Below, piece after piece: positions 15,061-24,550 of a DNA stretch of 37,949 bases (position 1 is its first letter; every line of letters begins with the position of its first letter). The stretch comes from an uncultured Clostridia bacterium (GTDB lineage: Bacteria; Bacillota; Clostridia; Christensenellales; UBA1242), in the NCBI GenBank assembly GCA_944384405.1, contig CALWTH010000017.1:1-37949 (forward strand). Direction: 5' to 3'. The notes below the pieces were generated by a model, which saw only the letters and a list, made by a program, of their open reading frames with translations, was not told where the DNA came from and did not search any database. Position numbers and translations under genes: made by a program.

Positions 15061-16162
15061 TTAATTACTTTTAATTAAATAGTCATTAATGAAAGGTTGA
15101 ATGTTTCCGTTCATAACATCTTCAATGTTTGAAGTTTCATACCCTGTCCTGTGATCTTTGACAAGTGTGTAAGGGCAAAAAACATAACTTCTGATTTGAC
15201 TTCCCCACTCAATCTTTTTAATCTCACCTTTTATTTGTGAAAGTTTAGCCATCTCTTCTTCTTCTTTTTTCTCTGCAAGTTTGCTGTATAGCATTTTCAT
15301 AGCCGTTTCACGGTTTTGAATCTGGCTTCGCTCTGTCTGACAACTAACCACAATTCCAGTAGGAATGTGCGTTATTCTTATTGCACTTTCTGTCTTGTTT
15401 ATATGCTGACCACCAGCACCACTTGACCTGTATGTGTCGACTTTCAAATCTTCAGGCTTAATTTCGATTTCTGGTGTGCTTTCAATCTCCGGCATAACTT
15501 CAACACTTGCAAAACTCGTGTGACGCCTTGCACCAGCATCAAAAGGTGAAATCCTTACAAGTCTATGCACACCTTTTTCACATTTCAAATATCCATAAGC
15601 ATTTTCACCGCTCACTAAAAATGTTATGCTCTTAATTCCCGCCTCATCGCCTGGAAGTTCATCAAGCACGCTAACATCATAACCACGCTTTTCAGCATAC
15701 ATAGTGTACATACGAAAAAGCATTTGCGTCCAGTCCTGTGCTTCAGTTCCCCCTGCTCCTGAGTGCAAAGTGACAATGGCATTAAGTTCGTCATACTTAC
15801 CACTAAGAAGAGTTTCAATTTTAAAGTCTTCAAGTTCTTGCTTGACAACGTCAAGTCGGCTTTGCAAATCTTTTTCCAAACTCTCATCTTCTTCAAGTTC
15901 CAGAAGTTCGATTATTGTGTCGATTTCACCAAGTTGTTTTTCAAGATGTGTAACATTTTCAAGTTTAGAGGTAACATTTTTAAGTTGTTGCCCCACCCTT
16001 TTGCTTTTTGCTTGATCAGCAAATATACTTGGATCCTGTTGTTCCTTTTCAAGTTCGCTCTTTTGACTTTGTAATTTTGGAATGTCAAAGACACTCCTTT
16101 ATTATTTGCAAATTTTGTTTATTTTTTTCCTGTTCTTCTTTGACATTTTGAATAATAATCAT
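15061..16162 (-). CDS. prfB: Peptide chain release factor 2, with programmed +1 frameshift
   Basis: RF2 terminates translation at UGA and UAA. The gene is in two frames. ATG 16162 (SD AGGAG, 5 nt) opens a 25-codon frame ending CTT TGA. A +1 shift at 16090-16085 leads into the 341-aa frame ending at 15061, giving about 366 aa, the normal RF2 length. Seen are the stop-recognition tripeptide SPF (ISPFDAGARRHTSF) and the catalytic GGQ (SGAGGQHINKTES). A naive start at the internal Met of MGQQLKN would lose the N-terminus. The in-frame UGA makes synthesis self-limiting, because abundant RF2 terminates at it. It is the first gene of the prfB-tsaD-ADH-YhhN operon. Confidence 0.96.
16085..16099 (-). 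promoter_or_regulatory. RF2 programmed frameshift site
   Basis: On the minus strand: AAGGAG (SD-like, 16099-16094), TGT, CTT (16090-16088), TGA (16087-16085), then C. The spacing of 3 nt between the SD-like element and the CUU slip codon, and the UGA-C context, are the same as in other bacterial prfB genes. Confidence 0.95.
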
Positions 16163-16181
16163 AACAACTCCTAATAAATAG

Positions 16182-16210
16182 ATTTTAACATTTCATAATA
16201 CTTTCGTCAA
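16182..16210 (-). promoter_or_regulatory. Promoter of the prfB operon
   Basis: Minus strand TTGACG (16210-16205), 17-nt spacer, TAAAAT (16187-16182), 19 nt upstream of the ATG. Confidence 0.65.
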
Positions 16211-16216
16211 ATAACC

Positions 16217-16245
16217 TTGCAAAAAGTTACATAATAGGTTAAAAT
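16217..16245 (+). promoter_or_regulatory. Promoter of the 218-aa exported protein (leaderless configuration)
   Basis: TTGCAA (16217-16222), 17-nt spacer, TAAAAT (16240-16245). The ATG at 16253 is 7 nt downstream with no SD. It is divergent from the prfB promoter. Confidence 0.55.
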
Positions 16246-16252
16246 ATTTGAT

Positions 16253-16909
16253 ATGAAAAAATTTATATTAACAACATTTTTGTGCTTTGCACTTTGTTTG
16301 GGTATTTCTGTCCCCCTTAACGTCACTTTCGCTGATGAAATTGTGAGTGTGAAAGTGCTTACACCAACGGCAATATATAGTGAAGCAGACTTAAAAAGTG
16401 AAATACTTGTCACATCGGTTGACGTAGGCACAATTCTTACTCTCGATAACACTTCAAAGCAAAATAGTGAGATGTTTTATAGAGTTTATGTCTATGGTAT
16501 AGTTGCTGATGCCACGCAAAGTGATGTCGGCTATGTCCTTAGAGCACACACACTCGACAGCACAGTTGTTTCTCCACCACGAACACTTGATGACAACGCT
16601 ATAATAAAAAATGACAACACAAAAATTTACACATATGATGTAAATACAGATAGTTTTATAGAAACAAACATTGTTTTAAATAAAGACACGCCTGTTCAAG
16701 TGCTTGACACAAAACAAAACTTCACATACATTGCCTTTTATGACCAAAATGGTGAAATGGTAAGATATTATGTCGAAACATCTAATCTTCATATACCTGG
16801 TATAAACTGGTCAATAATTGTTGCAATTTCAACGCTCATAACATGTGTAACCATTCTTGCAATAATATTTGGAATTAAAGGACGAAAAAAGAAAAAACTA
16901 AACAATTAA
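16253..16909 (+). CDS. Exported membrane-anchored protein, possibly SH3b-like
   Basis: The 218-aa protein starts with a clear signal peptide (MKKFILTTFLCFALCLGISV, cleavage probably after TFADE). Two beta-rich stretches follow (about 30-105 and 115-180), whose pattern (TPTAIYSEADLKSEIL, then GYVLRAHTL) resembles bacterial SH3b domains. A C-terminal membrane segment (about 184-206) is followed by a basic GRKKKKLNN tail. It should be an extracellular domain fixed to the membrane. It stands alone between prfB and a strong terminator. There is no SD and the promoter abuts the start. Confidence 0.78.
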   Translation: MKKFILTTFLCFALCLGISVPLNVTFADEIVSVKVLTPTAIYSEADLKSEILVTSVDVGTILTLDNTSKQNSEMFYRVYVYGIVADATQSDVGYVLRAHTLDSTVVSPPRTLDDNAIIKNDNTKIYTYDVNTDSFIETNIVLNKDTPVQVLDTKQNFTYIAFYDQNGEMVRYYVETSNLHIPGINWSIIVAISTLITCVTILAIIFGIKGRKKKKLNN

Positions 16910-16920
16910 GCACATTACAT

Positions 16921-16957
16921 AAAAACTGCACACCAGTTAATGGTGTGCAGTTTTTTT
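16921..16957. terminator. Strong bidirectional terminator
   Basis: The perfect 15-bp stem (16921-16935 with 16941-16955) has a 5-nt loop and ends in A/T runs on both sides. It sits between two convergent genes and serves both. Confidence 0.92.
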
Positions 16958-16962
16958 ACTAT

Positions 16963-19092
16963 TTATAGATTGTCGACATTATAAAACTCAACGAGTGCGC
17001 CTATTGTTGGTATTCCGTTTATGTAAAGTCCAAGATAATCACTCTCAAAGAACTTTTTGACATCTGCAATATTTGACCCATCTTCTTTAACAAAAGGTGT
17101 AGATAAATCTTGACTGAGCCCTTCAGGTTTGTAATCTGCACCAAGTTGAAGTGTTGTGATTATTCCACCAGCATTAAAGAAAGGAAGTTTTGCAACTTGA
17201 TCTGGTGCTATTTGCCCTATCGTTGGAAGAATACTACCTGAAAGTGCTTTAAAGTTTGGATCTTCCATATCATAGACATATTCAACATTGCCTTCAGCAT
17301 CTTTGAATGTCATTTTGCCTTTAAGTGGAATACTGTTAGAGAAAGGATCGCCGTCAGCAATAACCATGCCAATGAAGTTTGCAGTTTCAGTTTCATCTTT
17401 GAATGATTTTGCATTTTGAAGCATACCCTTTGCAACAAGTGCTTGACTTGTGCCACTAAAAATTTTATCCAAAGCAAACAATGATGTTGCTGTTTCATTT
17501 GCTTTGTTCAAAACAAACCATGCTTCACTTCCTGTCACATGCGTTTCAAGATGAGAATTCTTAACTTCCATATTTGACCATCTTGAAGTGTCTTTGCTTG
17601 CATCAACATGAGTAAGTGCGAATAGTGGGCCACCAGAACCAACCAAATTACTATTTTCAATGTAATTGTTCTTAATTCCATAGAAATATAACATATTTGA
17701 GAAACTGTCTGAGAAATTACACTCTAAAATATGTGTTGAATTTTCCCAAGTTTCAGCGCTTGCATGTGCCACCATATTTGTTAGCCAAGTAGATGCTACG
17801 CAGTTTTTAATTAATGTATCATTTGAGTTTGTAATAAGCATCAAAAGTCCACCGACCAACAATTCGTCTTCACTACGATTTGCGTTGCCGACTAGATTTA
17901 AACTATCGACAACAACATCTCCTTGCATTGTCGTAGGATGATCATTATTATCTCCACCAAAGCCAAATAATGCTGAGTGTCCGCTAGTTTGAGTATCACT
18001 TGTATTTTGGGATATTATGTCACATCTTGTAATTGCAATTGCACTTGCATCTATTGTATTGTAGTTTCCATAAATTGTATATGTTGAGCCACTTGGTGTG
18101 TCGTGACTATAAATTGATTTCCAGTTTCTAAGTGTTCCAACAACTTCGTCAAAACGATCACCAAGGTCATTATCACCTTTGTAATAATAGTAAGCACTTG
18201 GAACATCTTCATCTGTCAACACATATGAACCATGAATAACAACAGCATTTGGATTGACATCTGGAACATTGTTTGCTTGTTTTAATTCTGCCCATTCGTC
18301 TTGTGTGTTTGCATTGTTATCTATTACAGAAAGTTCTGCTTTTGACTGAATGTTGTATCCATCAACAACTTCAAATTCAAAATTAATTGATTTTTCGCCA
18401 GTTGTTGTGTCTGCTGAAACTGTTATTTTGTATGTATTCCCAACAGCAGCATCATTGAAATCAAAAGAATAACTTCTTTCATCTATTGTGACAACATTTG
18501 TTAAATTATCACCAACAAGTTCGGTGTACTGTTCACCACTTTTTTGTTCAACTTTGAATGTGGAAGGAATATATTCTAGTGAAGTGATTTGACCTCTTTC
18601 ACCATCAACAATTTCTCTTCCGACAATTATTGGCTTTAACGCAAACGCGTTGTCATCACCTATTTTATATGTATTTTGTTTAAGATTGAAAGCCTCTGCA
18701 TTTGTTGCAAAATCAGTTATAAATGTTGGCAAGGAGAAAGTGGTTATTTCATAAGTGATAACCGGTTCATGTTGCTCCTCTATAACTGTAATTGTGACAT
18801 CAACAGTTAATTTTTTATAAGTAATTGTAAGAGTTTTGTCACCAGGGGTTAATGTATCAATGGTGGAAAAAGTCATTTCATCATTTTTAGCGACTTCTTT
18901 TACTTCATCATTGTTGTAAGTAACAAGTAAAACTACACTATCATAGTTTAAAGTTTCTCCAACATAAAGTTCTGTGTCTAAAGTCCCCTCTTTGACCTCA
19001 ATACTCACAGGCTTTTCTCCGCATGCGGTAAGAACAACACCAAAAGTGATGACGCACATGACCGCACTCAAAAAACTAATAAATTTTTTCAT
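16963..19092 (-). CDS. 709-aa lipoprotein with Ig-like domain and a long repetitive body
   Basis: The type II signal peptide has lipobox LTAC (Cys24), so the protein is anchored to the outer membrane leaflet. Residues about 30-110 form a bacterial Ig-like domain (ELYVGETLNY, then TPGDKTLTITY). After a second beta-rich region (~120-250), residues ~280-560 carry many short strands with Asn, such as NYNTIDASAIAI and VVDSLNLVG, consistent with a right-handed parallel beta-helix (inference). No catalytic motif is recognised. SD AAGGAG and a near-consensus promoter precede the start. It is probably a surface protein that binds a glycan or another cell. Confidence 0.75.
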   Translation of the reverse strand: MKKFISFLSAVMCVITFGVVLTACGEKPVSIEVKEGTLDTELYVGETLNYDSVVLLVTYNNDEVKEVAKNDEMTFSTIDTLTPGDKTLTITYKKLTVDVTITVIEEQHEPVITYEITTFSLPTFITDFATNAEAFNLKQNTYKIGDDNAFALKPIIVGREIVDGERGQITSLEYIPSTFKVEQKSGEQYTELVGDNLTNVVTIDERSYSFDFNDAAVGNTYKITVSADTTTGEKSINFEFEVVDGYNIQSKAELSVIDNNANTQDEWAELKQANNVPDVNPNAVVIHGSYVLTDEDVPSAYYYYKGDNDLGDRFDEVVGTLRNWKSIYSHDTPSGSTYTIYGNYNTIDASAIAITRCDIISQNTSDTQTSGHSALFGFGGDNNDHPTTMQGDVVVDSLNLVGNANRSEDELLVGGLLMLITNSNDTLIKNCVASTWLTNMVAHASAETWENSTHILECNFSDSFSNMLYFYGIKNNYIENSNLVGSGGPLFALTHVDASKDTSRWSNMEVKNSHLETHVTGSEAWFVLNKANETATSLFALDKIFSGTSQALVAKGMLQNAKSFKDETETANFIGMVIADGDPFSNSIPLKGKMTFKDAEGNVEYVYDMEDPNFKALSGSILPTIGQIAPDQVAKLPFFNAGGIITTLQLGADYKPEGLSQDLSTPFVKEDGSNIADVKKFFESDYLGLYINGIPTIGALVEFYNVDNL

Positions 19093-19122
19093 ATTACTCC
19101 TTAAAATTTAATTATCTTTTAT

Positions 19123-19151
19123 ATTATACAAATTAATTTGCTTAATATCAA
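19123..19151 (-). promoter_or_regulatory. Promoter of the 709-aa lipoprotein
   Basis: Minus strand TTGATA (19151-19146), 17-nt spacer, TATAAT (19128-19123), with TG immediately before the -10. It lies 30 nt upstream of the ATG. The rest of the gap to 19338 is AT-rich and, apart from the repeat at 19264-19336, shows nothing I can name. Confidence 0.7.
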
Positions 19152-19263
19152 GCAAAAATATACAACAAATAAAATAAAGTTTGCTTATCAAATATCAATC
19201 TAAATTATTTATTTTTATTTTAATAGTGATAATCTTTATTAGTATAACAAATTATTTTTTAGA

Positions 19264-19336
19264 AATTTAGTTTACCTAAATGACTGCCAAAGACTGGCAT
19301 AGCAGAAACAAAGTATCACGCCGTTTTTCGGCAGTT
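19264..19336 (-). repeat. Dispersed ~70-bp palindromic repeat, copy 2
   Basis: It matches 6303-6373 in the same orientation. It ends 2 bp from the stop codon of the gene at 19339-19779. The GCCG-AAAAA-CGGC hairpin is preserved and the outer stem becomes AACTGCC...GGCAGTC (one G-U). The CTGCCA/TGGCAG stem is disrupted by one substitution, so that stem is not under strict constraint. Confidence 0.8.
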
Positions 19337-19338
19337 TT

Positions 19339-19779
19339 TTATATGACTTCCAAATATAACATCACTTCAATTGTAGGACGTGATACAGCACTGATTTTTA
19401 TAACAACTCCGCCCCTACCGGTAACCCAAAAATTGTTTCTTTCATCAATTTTTGAAATTGGAGCGTTGCTTTTGTCATAACTAAAACTAACTGCTCTGTT
19501 TGATGTTGTATCCGGATAAACTCTGTATATAAGTGAAAAAACATTTTCTTGCTCTTGCGCATTATCTTTGAATTCGTAAGTTATTATATATTTGCATATT
19601 CCTGTTCCTGGAATGTTCAAAGAAGTTTCTTCAATACTAGCGCCTTCAACGCCTTCAATTTCAATTCTCTCTGGATATATAGTTTCATTGTATGAAGTCA
19701 TTTTCATGCCAAAAAAGCCTATGATAAGTATAGACATCACATATATAGCACCAATAAGAATAATTATCGACTTTTTCAT
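19339..19779 (-). CDS. 146-aa membrane-anchored protein of the ABC operon
   Basis: One N-terminal membrane segment (IIILIGAIYVMSILIIGFFGM, interrupted here for reading, about residues 5-25) is followed by a ~120-aa beta-rich extracytoplasmic domain. I do not recognise the family. The ATG overlaps the permease stop by 4 nt, so translation is coupled and the protein is probably an accessory subunit of the exporter. The palindromic repeat follows directly. Confidence 0.72.
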   Translation of the reverse strand: MKKSIIILIGAIYVMSILIIGFFGMKMTSYNETIYPERIEIEGVEGASIEETSLNIPGTGICKYIITYEFKDNAQEQENVFSLIYRVYPDTTSNRAVSFSYDKSNAPISKIDERNNFWVTGRGGVVIKISAVSRPTIEVMLYLEVI

Positions 19780-21425
19780 CCTCTTTCCTCGTAATAATAC
19801 TTAATTTTACTATAAAACGACCAAATTCTATAAACAAGTATCGCAAGTGCAATAAGCGCAACTTTTATCCACGCAACGCCTATATCTTCTGTCGAAAAGA
19901 AAAGTGAAATTGCAAAAAACACTGCTGACAAAAACACCATTGCTATTGTTGATTTAGTTTCGTTTGGATTATTGACATGAGTACCCGTTGTGGAATACTG
20001 AATATTTTGTGGATTCATTATATCCATCTCGGCACTCCAAAACATATGAATTAGATATATCAAAACTGCACTGATGCCAAATAAAATGATATTCAAAACA
20101 CTTAAATCATTAAATGAAGCAAATACGCACACCGCTGCAATAATTGATATTGTTGTTATAACTGCATATGTAACAAGTTTCGCCGTCAAATTTGAATTGT
20201 GCCCATTTGGTCTTGTCTTGACCAAATATCCCGCCTGCGCTTCACGAGAATATATGCTTGCAACTTTGTTATTTGTCGCCATAGCAAAGAGGCAAATAAT
20301 CAAAAGATTGAAAGAAATTGCCATATAGTCGCCAAGAAGTCTTGTACTCATCGCCGCAAAAATTGTATTTAAAAGAAGAATTGCAAGCGGCATACAAATA
20401 GCAACTCCAAAAAGGCTATAAACTTCATCACTTGTTCTGAAAATCAAAAGGTCGTCTTTGTAAACAACGCTATAAAAGGCACGCAAGATTTTGTTTTTAG
20501 GAGTTTTGTTTATAAGTTTTCTTCTGTATTCAAAAGGTGTGCTTGTCATTTTGAAAAATAGTGGTTTACATATAAGATAACTAAGTCCAAGACAAGTTCC
20601 AACAACTGCAACAATTATTAAAAATGTCCACAATGTGTTTAAAATAAATAACCTGTGCACAAGTCCGGCAGTTGAACCAACCACAAATTTTGTTAGATAT
20701 GTAAATGGTGACATGGTTGTTGTGAAATTGTTTAAGAAGTCCTGAATATCCCAAAATATTGTTCCCCAACTTCCAACAATATCCAAATTTTCCGGAATAA
20801 GCGACACAAAATACAAAAATGCATAAATTCCAAATCCAATAAGCGCCAAGAAAATAATCCATCTAATTAAAGAATAATTTTTAAGCATTATTGAAATAAG
20901 CATAGCAACAATAGAAAAGAGTGCGCCTATTGACACCGGAATCAGTGCGATAATAAACATACAAGGCAAAAGCCACAAGAAAAACACAATAGAATATCCA
21001 CTTATAAGCCCAAACGCAAAAAACATAGGAAAAATGAAAAATATTGTGCGCATGAGTTCATATATATAATAAACTATGAGTTTTGAAAAAAATATTTGAT
21101 CAACGCTAACAGGAAAAGTCAAAAGCACTTGATTGTCACGAGCAAAATATAAGTTTTTCATAAGCGAGTATGTACAAGAAATTATGCTCAGTAACTCCAT
21201 TAGGGTAAATACAACAACAATCACACTCGTTGGAATTGCATCAACCAGCGAAAATATGCGAAGAAGTTTACACACATAAAAAACTAAATAATAAACAACT
21301 GTTATGGCAATAAATGAAAGTAGCGTCAAAATAATTTTGGATATGAGAGTTTTTTTGGTTCTCAAAAATCCAAAATCCACTTTGTCTTTTAATTGCATGA
21401 AAACAAGCGTTTTTAATGCGTTCAT
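19776..21425 (-). CDS. ABC-2 type transporter permease
   Basis: A 549-aa protein with about 12 hydrophobic segments in two halves of six, separated by a cytosolic stretch with charged residues (TPFEYRRKLINKTPKNKILR, near residues 290-310). This is typical of large Firmicute ABC-2 permeases that act with a single ATPase. The substrate is unknown. The ATG follows the stop of the ATPase fusion after 1 nt. No binding-protein gene is present, which points to export. Confidence 0.85.
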   Translation of the reverse strand: MNALKTLVFMQLKDKVDFGFLRTKKTLISKIILTLLSFIAITVVYYLVFYVCKLLRIFSLVDAIPTSVIVVVFTLMELLSIISCTYSLMKNLYFARDNQVLLTFPVSVDQIFFSKLIVYYIYELMRTIFFIFPMFFAFGLISGYSIVFFLWLLPCMFIIALIPVSIGALFSIVAMLISIMLKNYSLIRWIIFLALIGFGIYAFLYFVSLIPENLDIVGSWGTIFWDIQDFLNNFTTTMSPFTYLTKFVVGSTAGLVHRLFILNTLWTFLIIVAVVGTCLGLSYLICKPLFFKMTSTPFEYRRKLINKTPKNKILRAFYSVVYKDDLLIFRTSDEVYSLFGVAICMPLAILLLNTIFAAMSTRLLGDYMAISFNLLIICLFAMATNNKVASIYSREAQAGYLVKTRPNGHNSNLTAKLVTYAVITTISIIAAVCVFASFNDLSVLNIILFGISAVLIYLIHMFWSAEMDIMNPQNIQYSTTGTHVNNPNETKSTIAMVFLSAVFFAISLFFSTEDIGVAWIKVALIALAILVYRIWSFYSKIKYYYEERG

Positions 21426-21426
21426 A

Positions 21427-23763
21427 TTACTCCTTTGTGCTCTTTTTTTGTTCGCGCTTAAACTTTTTTAACTGTCTTTTTTGTTCGCGTTCAAGTTTTT
21501 TAAACTCTCTTTGGTGTTTCTTATCTTTTTCAAGTTCAAGTTTGTCTTTTTTAAGTTCTTCGGCGTCAACTTTGATTGCTTCGACATCGTTGTTATTTAT
21601 TATGTTCATGTAAAAGTCTTCAAGTGGCTCACCGCTGTCTGTGATATCCTGCACTTTTTTAACTACTTGAAGTTGACCTTTTTTAATTATTCCAATTCTA
21701 TCGCAAATACGTTCAACAACATCTATGATGTGGCTAGAAAAGAATACTATATTACCTGCTTTTGCATGATTTTTCATACACTCTTTGACTTGAAATATGC
21801 TGTTTGGATCAAGTCCTGTAAGCGGCTCATCTAGTATCCATACCTTTGGATTGTGAACAAGTGCGCTCATAATAGCAATTTTTTGTTTCATACCGTGTGA
21901 GTATGTCTTTATTTGATTGTCAAACGCGCCGGTAAGTTCAAAAAGTTTGACGTACTTTTCTATTCGTTCGTCCCTATCTTCTTTGCTTACTTCGTAAAGG
22001 TCAGCAATGTAGTTTATGTATTCCCTTCCCGTAAGCTTCTCATAAAGTGCATAGTGGTCAGGAACAAAGCCGATTTGTTTTTTAGCCATGGTTGATTGAA
22101 GTTTTGCGTCATATCCGCACACTTCAATTTCTCCACTTGTTATTGGCTGAATACCAACAACAGTTTTTATTATTGTACTTTTCCCTGCACCATTTGGCCC
22201 CAAAAATCCAAAAATTTCGCCACCATGAACTTCTAGATTCACATCTTTTACTGCATAAACTTCGCTCTTACCATATCTTTTTGTGAAATTGCGAAGTATT
22301 AATTTGTTTGAATTTTTTTCATCTATTGGCATTGTTATCTCCTTTCCACCAAGTTTACTTTCAAGTGCGAGCATATCCAGTTTATATTTTTTTCGCCTTG
22401 CTGACATATCTATCATAAGGTCAAAGTAGTTATATGACTGTTCATACAAAAACCACATCGCCGCCGATAAAAACATGTACACAAGCCAAAACAAAAACTG
22501 ATATAACGGATAAATTACAAACTGCACTCCTCCAATATAAAATGTTGTATTGAAATCTCTTAAATCTTCTGCCCACTGCCCAAGTTTTTCAGCAATGAAA
22601 TCGGTATTGACGAAGAAAAAGTCAACATCTTTGCCAAGTCCTGTGAACCAAGCGTTCAAAAACACAACAAGTACAAAGTAAATTGTGAACGCAACAGCCG
22701 AGTAAATAAACTGTCTTAGTTTTGGCCTTTGATAAACTCTTAGTGCAACCATAAGTAGTGGCATAAAAAACGCCATGTAGTGATTGTTCCAAAATCTTAT
22801 TGTTGCATAACTTGCTATGTTTTCAACAGTGTTTGGCATTGCCATAGCCAAAAAGGCTCCAAGCACATTAATGAAAAATGTGAAATAGAATAGTTTTTCC
22901 CACTTAAAAATCAAGCATATAGGAATGATATACATCGCAGTGTTGCAAAGGTGAATTGGCCACTGTGCAGGGTCAAGCCACGAAGCGAACCTTGCCCCAG
23001 CCATGAATGTAATAAGCCCACCAATAGCCAAAAACAAAAGTGCATAGCGATTTGTTTCGTCGTCGTTTTTTCTAAGTGAAAAGTATATAACAAGTGGAAT
23101 TAATATAGAAAAGTATAAAAATACTCTGTGATAAATGGTCAAATCGTCAACTATTATTGACTCGTTCATTCTACCAATTAAAAGTTCAGGCATATATGCT
23201 GGCATTGTTGCGACAAGCATTGCAAACAAACTTGCAAAAAATACAAAAACTTGTCTTTTTGTCCATTTAAGTGACTTGTCCACGCTCCAAACATAAAAAC
23301 AATAAAATATGCAAATTGCAAGTTCAATACACATTAATAGTGCACGAACAGAAAACTGCGTCTTAATAGATGCTCCACACACTCCACTTATTGTCAAACT
23401 CAGTGTGATAACATTTAAAATTACTATTGGAGTTACAATCCACTTAACAAAGAAGTTTCTATATTTTATATCAAAAAACGGATACAAAATGACAATGAGC
23501 AAGGCTATGTACATAAACCACATACTAAGTGCGCTCATTACAGTAAAAAACTGATTGGAAAACAAAGAAGTATTTAGTGCAATCACACCTTGAAGTGCTT
23601 CATTTCCCCAGAGATATCTTATGAAAAATACAAGTGCCAAAACAAGTGATGTCATTTTTAAACACAGTGACATTTTTTTTGCCAATAATTTTCGACAAAA
23701 AAAATATGTAAGGCACAGTGTGAGTGCAAGCACCGTTATGATAAGATAATAATAACTTAGCAT
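21427..23763 (-). CDS. Fusion of YwaF/TMEM164-like membrane domain and ABC ATPase
   Basis: The 778-aa protein has two parts. Residues 1 to about 450 form many membrane helices, including PAQWPIHLCNTAMYIIP (near 270) with the HLCN motif of the YwaF/TMEM164 family. Residues about 485-720 form a full ABC ATPase: GPNGAGKST (Walker A, near 521), YSHGMKQK (signature), VWILDEP (Walker B), LTGLDP (D-loop) and SSH (H-loop). A very lysine/glutamate-rich tail of ~50 residues closes the protein. No stop or frame change separates the halves. Fixing the ATPase to an extra membrane domain is unusual, since the permease is a separate gene next door. The role of the YwaF part is unknown. Confidence 0.87.
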   Translation of the reverse strand: MLSYYYLIITVLALTLCLTYFFCRKLLAKKMSLCLKMTSLVLALVFFIRYLWGNEALQGVIALNTSLFSNQFFTVMSALSMWFMYIALLIVILYPFFDIKYRNFFVKWIVTPIVILNVITLSLTISGVCGASIKTQFSVRALLMCIELAICIFYCFYVWSVDKSLKWTKRQVFVFFASLFAMLVATMPAYMPELLIGRMNESIIVDDLTIYHRVFLYFSILIPLVIYFSLRKNDDETNRYALLFLAIGGLITFMAGARFASWLDPAQWPIHLCNTAMYIIPICLIFKWEKLFYFTFFINVLGAFLAMAMPNTVENIASYATIRFWNNHYMAFFMPLLMVALRVYQRPKLRQFIYSAVAFTIYFVLVVFLNAWFTGLGKDVDFFFVNTDFIAEKLGQWAEDLRDFNTTFYIGGVQFVIYPLYQFLFWLVYMFLSAAMWFLYEQSYNYFDLMIDMSARRKKYKLDMLALESKLGGKEITMPIDEKNSNKLILRNFTKRYGKSEVYAVKDVNLEVHGGEIFGFLGPNGAGKSTIIKTVVGIQPITSGEIEVCGYDAKLQSTMAKKQIGFVPDHYALYEKLTGREYINYIADLYEVSKEDRDERIEKYVKLFELTGAFDNQIKTYSHGMKQKIAIMSALVHNPKVWILDEPLTGLDPNSIFQVKECMKNHAKAGNIVFFSSHIIDVVERICDRIGIIKKGQLQVVKKVQDITDSGEPLEDFYMNIINNNDVEAIKVDAEELKKDKLELEKDKKHQREFKKLEREQKRQLKKFKREQKKSTKE

Positions 23764-23794
23764 TTATCTTTCGCTCTCCGTTGTCGTTTTTTTT

Positions 23795-23824
23795 AGTGTA
23801 ACACAAATAAACTTTTTATGTCTA
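23795..23824 (-). promoter_or_regulatory. Possible promoter of the ABC operon
   Basis: Minus strand TAGACA (23824-23819), 18-nt spacer, TACACT (23800-23795), 31 nt before the ATG at 23763. The -35 box overlaps the tlyA stop codon. Confidence 0.4.
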
Positions 23825-24544
23825 GTTTTTTTCAATTAACGCCAAAAACTCAACATTGCCGTCTTTACCCTGAATTTTGGACTTAGTCACCTTCTTGACG
23901 CGTATGTCTTTTGACGTAAAATCTTGCACTACACTATTTATCACTATTTTGTGGACTTTTTCGTCTTTTATGACTCCACCAAATTTTTTTGCTATTTCTT
24001 TTCCACATTCAAATTGTGGCTTTATAAGAACTACACCAAACTTTGAAAAGTTTAAAAGTTTTGCAAAAACATCTGAAATGTTTTTAAGCGAAATAAAAGA
24101 CACGTCACACACAAAGGCATCAATGTCTTTAACTAAACTTAGGTCAAGTTCTCTTATGTCTGTTTGCGACATATCCACGACTTTTTTATCATTTAAAATT
24201 TTTGAATTTAATTGATTTGTTCCAACATCCAAAGCATAAACTTTTTTTGCACCTGCTCTTAGCAAAAAGTCACAAAATCCCCCTGTTGATGCACCGATAT
24301 CCAAAAAAATCATATCTTTTGCACAAAGTCCAAAATCTAAAAAAGCACCTTCAAGTTTCTCGCCTGCCCTTGAAACATAGATTGTATCTTCTGTGATTTT
24401 TATGTCGTCACTTTCACTAACTTCAAGCCCACACTTTGATGCAACTTTGCCATTGACAACAACTTTGCCGGCACGAATAAGAACTTGTGCCTTACTCCTT
24501 GAATCAACACTATCAAAATTTTGTAATAAAATGTCTAATCTCAT
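23822..24544 (-). CDS. tlyA: TlyA family rRNA 2'-O-methyltransferase
   Basis: The 240-aa protein has an N-terminal S4 RNA-binding domain (MRLDILLQNFDSVDSRSKAQ, RAGKVVVNG) and an FtsJ-type SAM methyltransferase domain (FLDIGASTGGFCDFLL, ALDVGTNQL). Family members 2'-O-methylate rRNA cytidines, and they are also misnamed hemolysin A. I choose Met at 24544, since MRLDILL is the family N-terminus and the 17 residues upstream are unrelated. This start lies 6 nt from a near-perfect promoter and has no SD. It is divergent from the rpsF operon. Confidence 0.92.
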   Translation of the reverse strand: MRLDILLQNFDSVDSRSKAQVLIRAGKVVVNGKVASKCGLEVSESDDIKITEDTIYVSRAGEKLEGAFLDFGLCAKDMIFLDIGASTGGFCDFLLRAGAKKVYALDVGTNQLNSKILNDKKVVDMSQTDIRELDLSLVKDIDAFVCDVSFISLKNISDVFAKLLNFSKFGVVLIKPQFECGKEIAKKFGGVIKDEKVHKIVINSVVQDFTSKDIRVKKVTKSKIQGKDGNVEFLALIEKN

Positions 24545-24550
24545 ATTCCA

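Noticed and set aside
15061..15996. N-terminally truncated prfB starting at an internal Met
   Set aside because: The missing N-terminus is found in the +1 frame upstream, joined at a canonical frameshift site, so the gene is intact.
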